In this document: piece after piece, positions 58,001 through 64,000 of the stretch | Layout: every line of letters starts with the position of its first letter | Numbering within the stretch: the stretch's first letter is position 1 | Origin: Owenia fusiformis | Lineage: Eukaryota; Annelida; Polychaeta; Sabellida; Oweniidae | DNA: 64,000 bases | Direction of reading: 5' to 3' | Assembly (NCBI GenBank): GCA_903813345.2 | Contig: CAIIXF020000011.1 | Location: 6,350,571-6,414,570 of the forward strand | Program-made: the position numbers and the translations under genes | Notes under the pieces: generated by a model | Database searches by the model: none | Seen by the model: only the letters and a program-made list of their open reading frames with translations | Told to the model about the DNA's origin: nothing

Positions 58001-58687
58001 TTAATTTAATTTTTCATTGATGACATCAACATACAATGGAGGTGGGGTTACTCTAGAAGTAGGGTTACTTCCAGATTGCCTTGCTGTATGAACATATCCT
58101 GTACGGTCAGATGGCTCATTATTAGCTCTATTACTAATATCTGGAGGAAGCACGTGCTGTTGCATGACAGAGTCGTAAGACGGTGGGGCTGAATTAAGAT
58201 CATCAGCTGTAATACTATTGCAATGCGGGGCGCTTGGTTGAGCCATTTGCAACGAAACTGTTGGTGCTCTTGGATTTATGGATGTCGTAACAGATGCCCT
58301 AAATGCTGGTTCTATATCGTTGCTTCTACTACGAGCCAATGTTACACTGGTACCATTACTTGTTACGTTTACCACATTAGATTCACCAATCGTGTTCTTA
58401 TTAACACCTTTATGTATCTTTTTGCACCATAGTATCCCAGATATCAAGCTTAGTATGCTAAATGCCAGTATGATTGGTCCGATAGTACAGAAACCACTGG
58501 CACGAATTCCACCTCCACAGCCTACCCCTGTCACTGTTCCGTCATAGCTAGTAAGATAAGACCAGTGCTCATACACTGCTTTGCCCTTAAAGTCGCTAAA
58601 GTATGACCTGCTGCTCCATTGGAAGGAAAGATAGTCCACCTCTCGGTACCCGTGTGCCTGGTCCTTGAAGGCATTCCCCTTTGACTT
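58001..58687 (-). CDS. Last exon of a single-pass membrane protein with PPxY motifs
   Basis: The frame is open from 58687 to the stop at 58001. No ATG starts it, so it is the 3' part of a gene; residues below count from the codon at 58639. A short outer part rich in aromatic residues (YLSFQWSSRSYF, YEHWSYLTSY) leads to GCGGGIRASGFC (40-51) and one transmembrane helix, TIGPIILAFSILSLISGILW (52-71). The basic CKKIHKG after it suggests a cytosolic tail. The tail is polar and carries two PPxY motifs, PPSY (152-155) and PPLY (200-203), which in known proteins bind WW domains such as those of Nedd4-type ubiquitin ligases. The exact family is not recognised. Upstream exons were not found; the 5' side runs straight into a minisatellite. 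Confidence 0.7.
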   Translation of the reverse strand, partial: KSKGNAFKDQAHGYREVDYLSFQWSSRSYFSDFKGKAVYEHWSYLTSYDGTVTGVGCGGGIRASGFCTIGPIILAFSILSLISGILWCKKIHKGVNKNTIGESNVVNVTSNGTSVTLARSRSNDIEPAFRASVTTSINPRAPTVSLQMAQPSAPHCNSITADDLNSAPPSYDSVMQQHVLPPDISNRANNEPSDRTGYVHTARQSGSNPTSRVTPPPLYVDVINEKLN

Positions 58688-58733
58688 CTACCTCCTCGAC
58701 CACGTCTCTCTCCTGCGTTAATATGATATACTC

Positions 58734-59900
58734 ACGTTTGGTGTAGACAATGTTCTTCACATTATTTCGATGTTGTCAAAGTCGATCACGTTTGGTGTAG
58801 ACAATGTTCTCCACATTTATGTTGTCAATATTACTCACGTTTGGTGAAGTCAATGTTCTCCGCATTTATGTTGTCAATATTACTAACGTTTGGTGAAGTC
58901 AATATTCTCCGCATTTATGTTGTCAATATTACTCACGTTTGGTGAAGTCAATGTTCTCCGCATTTATGTTGTCAATATTACTCACGTTTGGTGAAGTCAA
59001 TATTCTCCGCATTTATGTTGTCAATATTACTCACGTTTGGTGAAGTCAATGTTCTCCACATTTATGTTGTCAATATTACTCACGTTTGGTGAAGTCAATG
59101 TTCTCCACATTTATGTTGTCAATATTACTCACGTTTGGTGAAGTCGACGTTCTCCGCATTTATGTTGTCAATATTACTCACGTTTGGTGAAGTCAATGTT
59201 CTCCGCATTTATGTTGTCAATATTACTCACGTTTGGTGAAGTCAATGTTCTTCACATTTGATGTCAAAATCGTTCACGTTTGGTGTAGACAATGTTTTTC
59301 ACATTTGATGTTGTCAAAGTCGCTCACGTTTTGTGTAGACAATGTTTTTCACATTTGATGTTGTCAAAGTCGCTCACGTTTTGTGTAGACAATGTTTTTC
59401 GCATTTGATGTTGTCAAAGTCGCTCACGTTTGGTATAGACAATGTTTTTCACATTTGATGTTGTCAAAGTCGCTCACGTTTTGTGTAGACAATGTTCTTC
59501 ACATTTGATGTTGTCAAGTCGCTCACGTTTGGTGTAGACGATGTTCTTCACATTTGATGTTGTCAAAGTCGCTCACGTTTTGTGTAGACGATGTTTTTCA
59601 CATTTGATGTTGTCAAAGTCGCTCACGTTTTGTGTAGACGATGTTTTTCACATTTGATGTTGTCAAAGTCGCTCACGTTTTGTGTTGACAATGTTCTTCA
59701 CATTTGATGTTGTCAAAGTCGCTCACGTTTGGTGTAGACGATGTTTTTTCACATTTGATGTTGTCAAAGTTGCTCACATTTGATGTGGATAATTTTCCTC
59801 ATGTTCGATTTTGTCAAAGTTGCTCACGTTTGGTGTAGACAATGTTTTTCATATTTGATATTGTTAAAATGTTTTTCACATTTGATGAATGCTGCTCGCG
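58734..59900. repeat. 49-50-bp minisatellite, about 23 copies
   Basis: The unit is CTCACGTTTGGTGAAGTCAA + TGTTCTCCGCATTTATGTTG + TCAATATTA (49 bp) in the first part (58734-59250). It is a 50-bp variant (CTCACGTTTTGTGTAGACAA, CACATTTGATG, TCAAAGTCG) in the second part (59250-59870). The change from one variant to the other is sharp. The last few units are diverged. Confidence 0.9.
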
Positions 59901-61130
59901 TTTGTTGGGTTAGTTTATTAATGTGAAGGAACTTATATAGCAGGCAAGAGATTCACAGTTAATACGCACAATATTCAAAACCTATGCAAGTATCGTATAT
60001 GCTAGTATGTATGCCTATGTTATTAATTATTAGGACTGCACTATTTGCTTTTGTATTCTCTTGTTGTATTATTGTATTACTCTGTGCTTGTTCATCGTAA
60101 ATAGTACAGGTTATCTTATTTTAATAGTCTATGGAAAAATATTTGTTTATTTTGAAAATAATTTCTTGTAGAGAGGTGTTCCTTGGGACAGTTTTTACTG
60201 TTTAGGATTGTTTGTCCCAGACACAGGGGCTCAAAGGATTCTATGCCTATTCAATGTAAATAGTTTATGTTAACTTGTGAACATGGAATCAATGAAAACC
60301 TATTTGGATATTTTAAATACCACAGTTCCTCCTAGAGAGGCGTTCCTTCCAAAAGCTTTTGGATAAATATATTCATCTCATTTACCCTATAGGGTCAAAA
60401 AATGAGAGCTCTTTCAATGTAAATAGTTCATTGATCTACATTAGACGTATCTTAAGAAATAAATACCTCTACAAACATGTGGTAGCAAGAAGAAAAGACA
60501 GTATCATTTGGTTTTTTAAAATATTTAATAAAACAAAAACTAAAATATTACATAATAAAAAACGTAATATTTTTCGATAACTTGTTTATTACAAAAAATT
60601 TGATTTTTCATTCACCAAATCATAACCAGTACTTTGCAGAAAACGAGAGGCAGTCTTACACCCTATAAGTTGACAAAAATATTGTACTTTTTCTGAAGGA
60701 TAAAAATGGTAGCTATAATGATATGTACCATTTCTCAGTGATGTCAGAGGAAAATGTCCAAAATCCCATCATGGAATACCATGGCCCTCTCCTTTTGCAT
60801 CATCGATTGAATTAAACACAGACAGTTTTTCAGAATGCCATCATCCTGTTTTCATCATTCAGTTGATCCATTTCTATTGTGTATAATAGATGGCGAATGA
60901 GTAAACAATTGAAGATAACTCTGCACATGTACAATGATCATGTACACTAATGTAGTACTAAAGATACCTGTTAAATCATCAATGTACAACACAAGACAAT
61001 CAGGCAAATCTGTTTGTGTCTACACCATGATATATTATTTTCTTCTCAGTTTTACAGCATTTGTACATAAAAACAAGTTTCTAAATGAGGCTGGGAAGCA
61101 ATTGTAAATATGTTTGTTATGAAATACTTA
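59900..61130. other. Gene-free stretch
   Basis: 60150-60400 has a loose direct repeat: AGAGAGGTGTTCCTTGGGAC and AGAGAGGCGTTCCTTCCAAA, each about 60 bp before a TCAATGTAAATAGTT-type phrase. No gene is recognised. Confidence 0.45.
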
Positions 61131-61236
61131 ATTGTTAAATACTTATTTACTGTATGTACTTTTGCCTAATACCCTTTATTTGGGTGATGGTATAATAAAT
61201 AAAATTGAAATTGAAATTGAAATAGAACCCTCCCTA
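61131..61236 (+). mobile_element. LINE-type 3' end with (TTGAAA)n tail
   Basis: TTTGCCTAATACCCTTTATTTGGG, then ATGGTATAATAAATAAAATTG and four TTGAAA repeats (61203-61230). This hairpin-plus-short-repeat ending is typical of the 3' ends of CR1/L2-like LINEs. The 5' body is not recognised. Confidence 0.5.
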
Positions 61237-63398
61237 GAGTGCAACACAAGCGCAAGGCAAAAGTCATTGATCCGATCTTTTAAAGGACAGGTGGCGGTAA
61301 ACCCCTCTTTTAGCCCCCCTACAAAACAAGTATATATTAACATGGAATCGAAGAGGAAGTATGACTTATTACTTAAAATGTGATTTCTGATAATTTTGAC
61401 ATTTGACCTTGACATAAGGGTGGTTTAAAGGTCAACTTTGAGAGATGCTATTTTTGTCAAAATTTTGTAGTTTTCTAATACAAGGAATGAAAGCAATTGG
61501 CTTAATTTTGATTATGACTGACTGAAGACATATGAATGGAAATAAAAATATTTTTTAATAAATTCTCACAGGCAATTACATGAAAATCTTGAGAATATTC
61601 TTGTTACCTTTTGAGACTCCAATAGTACCTTAAGCATGTTTTAATAGTTGGGATGTGATTATTATTCTAAATGCCCATGGGCAATTGGGATAAAATGTCT
61701 GCAATTAAATGCATACAAGGGCAGTTCCATGAGAATGGATTTTCTTATTTCAATTGCTTCTCGCCAGTTTTCTAAACATGTTTGCCATATTCTAAATAGT
61801 TATAGGGTCACTTTTAATAAATGCCCATTGGCATTTGCTTTTTTGCTTTGGAATTTGAAATTAAATGCCTGTATGGACACTTAATCTTAAAGTTATTTGC
61901 CAATTTGCAGTTCCCATATTTGAAACACAAATAATTCAGAGATATCCTCTTTTAGTATATATCATAAAACATAAGGCAGCATCATGTATAAATGACACTC
62001 AAAGGATTGCCTAAAATAATTTCTCTTATTCCCTATTTAGAAAAACACTTAGGCCATTCAAAGATATTTTTATAATTAATGTCACTAAATTCTATGTTTT
62101 CAGAAAAAACAAAATGTTCCCATGTAATGCATATAAATGACAAAGGGAAATGTGATCTTGGATTATATTGTAGTGGAATGAGTTCCAAGATTGATTAAAA
62201 ACTCCATGTATATAAGCTTCAGTATTGTCTCATTAACAATGTCATCTGAATCAAGAGGTGTGTTACTTGTTTTGCCACAATGTGCTATTGCATTTTCACT
62301 ATTAAATAATATATAAAACCCTTTAATTAATAAAGGTTTTGTAGTTTTTAATATAAGGCCCATCATCAGAATGCCAACATATAATTAATTTTGAATGGCC
62401 TAATCTGTACATGCAGTTATGTAGTGCACATGTATGCCCAGGTTAGCAGCCATATTGAAAACATAAACCAGTCAGCCTTATTTTCATCACAAAAGTTAAG
62501 TTTTAGTGGTGAGCCCACACTCCCACAACAATGATATTTGCAGAGAAGCTACTGTACAGTCTCTGCATTATACAGTTTCAATATCTTTTTTGTGGGAGTG
62601 TGGGCTGATGGTTAAATTTTCAACGAAAGGGAATGAGCACCATGCTAAAACTTGATAACAAAGTGAACAAAAAATGACAATTTTCTCCAGATTTGCATTG
62701 GTAAACTTCATACATAGCTGGATTCTGTTAATGTTCTACTCCGAATGCTTGTATGCCATATGTTCCATGTAATAAAGTCTATATAATGATAAGTTTTGAT
62801 ATTATTTTGATGGTAAACGTAGTGTGTACCCATATTCAGACTACCTTGTGATAGGGGTTCTTACTGCCAATTTTTCAAAGAAACTGAAAACTAATGCCAC
62901 TTTTTGAAATTGCACATCTCAAGAAAAAAGGTTTACCTACAACTTGCAATCGGTTTTAAAAGTAAATGGAAGAATGAGTTTTTTGGAAAAAGTCTAAGTG
63001 GATCAATAGTCTGTTAAATGGACCTGTTCTTTGGGTCAGCCATTTTCTCAGCATGTATCAAACAAAGCATTAACATACAAAATGTCACAACCTGCCATTT
63101 GTTACAGACACCAAACTCCAAACATCGAGCACCATCTGCCGTCACAAAAAAGTTGGAGACCATAACAATATGTCACCAATGTTGGTTGTGACATGAAAAT
63201 AATAATAACATGGGACCTTGTCATAAATTCATATTTGACAAATAGATATGAAATCCATAAGTAACCTGCTTCCATTTTCCATGCTTGTGAAGGTAAAGTG
63301 TGGAAAAGAAAGGGGGTAGGAGCTCATTAGAGCTCCATGCCAGTTCTTCATATAGTGTCAGCCTTAAATATTTAAGTCATGACATTCAAGTCCCAGAA
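61237..63398. other. Gene-free AT-rich stretch
   Basis: No coding gene is supported. It holds a small hairpin element at 62513-62607, listed separately. Confidence 0.45.
62513..62607. repeat. 95-bp hairpin, MITE-like
   Basis: AGCCCACACTCCCACAA and its perfect reverse complement TTGTGGGAGTGTGGGCT form the ends. Inside is a second pair, TGCAGAG and CTCTGCA. Confidence 0.7.
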
Positions 63399-64000
63399 TT
63401 ATTTAATGTTGAGGTCATTGATGGTGTATATTGTCTCATTATCAGTGCCACATAGCAGTGTGTTGTTAACTATGTCCAAGCTGTTCACTGGCATTATGTT
63501 ATCAGGAATCAATGATGTTATATCAAGTCTGTGTTTGGATGCATCACTTGTCAACCAAGGTGATGAACTACTGGACCCTTGGACATTTAAACCTCTTGTT
63601 GTATAATTTGAACCATCTAACCCTATAAATATAAAATAGAATGGAGTTATATCAAGGCTGTGTTTAGATGCATCACTGGTCAACGAAGGTGATGAACTAC
63701 TGGACCCTTGGACATTTAAAGCAATTGTTGTATAATTTGAACCATCTAACCCTGTAAATATAAAATAGAATGGAGTTATATCAAGGCTGTGTTTAGATGC
63801 ATCACTGGTCAACCAAGGTGATGAACTACTGGACCCTTGGACATTTAAACCTCTTGTTGTATAATTTGAACCATCTAACCCTGTAAATATAAAATAGAAT
63901 GGAGTTATATCAAGGCTGTGTTTAGATGCATCACTGGTCAACCAAGGTGATGAACTACTGGACCCTTGGACATTTAAACCTCTTGTTGTATAATTTGAAC
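63399..64000 (-). CDS. Partial ORF with 43-residue tandem repeats, open at the window edge
   Basis: The minus strand is open from 64000 to a stop at 63399. A 129-bp unit (43 codons) is repeated at least three times with few changes: TSDASKHSLDIT, PFYFIFTGLDGSNYTT, LNVQGSSSSSPW. The last unit departs after DIT and ends SLDIVNNTLLCGTDNETIYTINDLNI, which faintly resembles a beta-propeller blade. Each unit contains TTCTATTTTATATTTACAG, which looks like a splice acceptor. PFYFIFT may therefore be intron read as protein, with the true last exon being 63399-63622. The gene continues beyond the window. The family is unknown. Confidence 0.5.
   Translation of the reverse strand, partial: SNYTTRGLNVQGSSSSSPWLTSDASKHSLDITPFYFIFTGLDGSNYTTRGLNVQGSSSSSPWLTSDASKHSLDITPFYFIFTGLDGSNYTTIALNVQGSSSSSPSLTSDASKHSLDITPFYFIFIGLDGSNYTTRGLNVQGSSSSSPWLTSDASKHRLDITSLIPDNIMPVNSLDIVNNTLLCGTDNETIYTINDLNIK

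Noticed and set aside
58223-58547. Plus-strand ORFs over the membrane-protein exon
   Set aside because: They are antisense to the better-supported minus-strand frame with a transmembrane helix and PPxY motifs.
58734-59900. CRISPR array
   Set aside because: The 49-50-bp units are directly adjacent with no unique spacers, and the DNA is eukaryotic. It is a minisatellite.

Overview
This window looks like nuclear DNA from an animal, most likely a marine invertebrate. It is AT-rich. Its genes are short exons split by introns with GT/AG splice sites, its promoters carry TATA boxes, and transposons of several classes are common. No operons, Shine-Dalgarno sites or prokaryotic genes are seen. The species cannot be named from sequence alone.

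The core is a tandem array on the minus strand of small secreted fibrinogen-related-domain (FReD) lectin-like genes, here FReD-1 to FReD-6 plus a deleted relic. FReD-1 (3498-7488), FReD-3 (22072-24573), FReD-4 (33187-34890), FReD-5 (37571-44276) and FReD-6 (52350-54629) share one three-exon plan. Exon 1 holds a signal peptide of 18-20 residues beginning MHLL. Exon 2 is an 18-nt micro-exon coding for a six-residue Cys-containing linker. Exon 3 encodes the whole FReD. Splice phases agree in all five, giving proteins of 243-246 residues. FReD-2 (18260-18873) is an orphan exon 3 with a 3' frameshift, and 45329-45506 is a relic that lost the domain core. FReD-1 to -4 form subfamily A. FReD-5, FReD-6 and the relic form subfamily B.

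The 5' flanks are co-duplicated and keep a TATA box and a conserved 25-nt block near the likely start site. The 3' UTRs are very short. A block carrying the last exon(s) of deoxyribose-phosphate aldolase (DERA) was duplicated with FReD-1 and FReD-3. Both DERA copies are damaged, in complementary ways.

Layout: 1-2.1 kb old duplicated flank; 2.1-8.8 kb DERA relic and FReD-1, with LINE and IS630-type debris in its intron; 9.2-15.8 kb a 6.6-kb fold-back element with 1.33-kb arms; 16.0-17.8 kb a second fold-back element built from AAGCCGGCTT palindromes and a 347-bp satellite; 18.2-24.6 kb FReD-2, DERA and FReD-3; 24.7-33 kb repeats; 33.2-44.3 kb FReD-4 and FReD-5, the latter with a nested hAT/SINE/LINE insertion in its intron; 45-52 kb the FReD relic, a candidate new gene start at 49.3-49.6 kb and a LINE; 52.3-55.6 kb FReD-6; 56.5-60 kb repeats, a candidate first exon, a PPxY membrane-protein exon and a 49-50-bp minisatellite; 60-64 kb mostly non-coding, ending in a 129-bp tandem repeat that duplicates a splice acceptor in frame.

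Inference: this is a recently expanded, still-evolving family of secreted FReD proteins of the kind used as lectins or immune recognition molecules in invertebrates. It is being reshaped by duplication, gene conversion and transposon insertion. All functional statements rest on reading motifs by eye.
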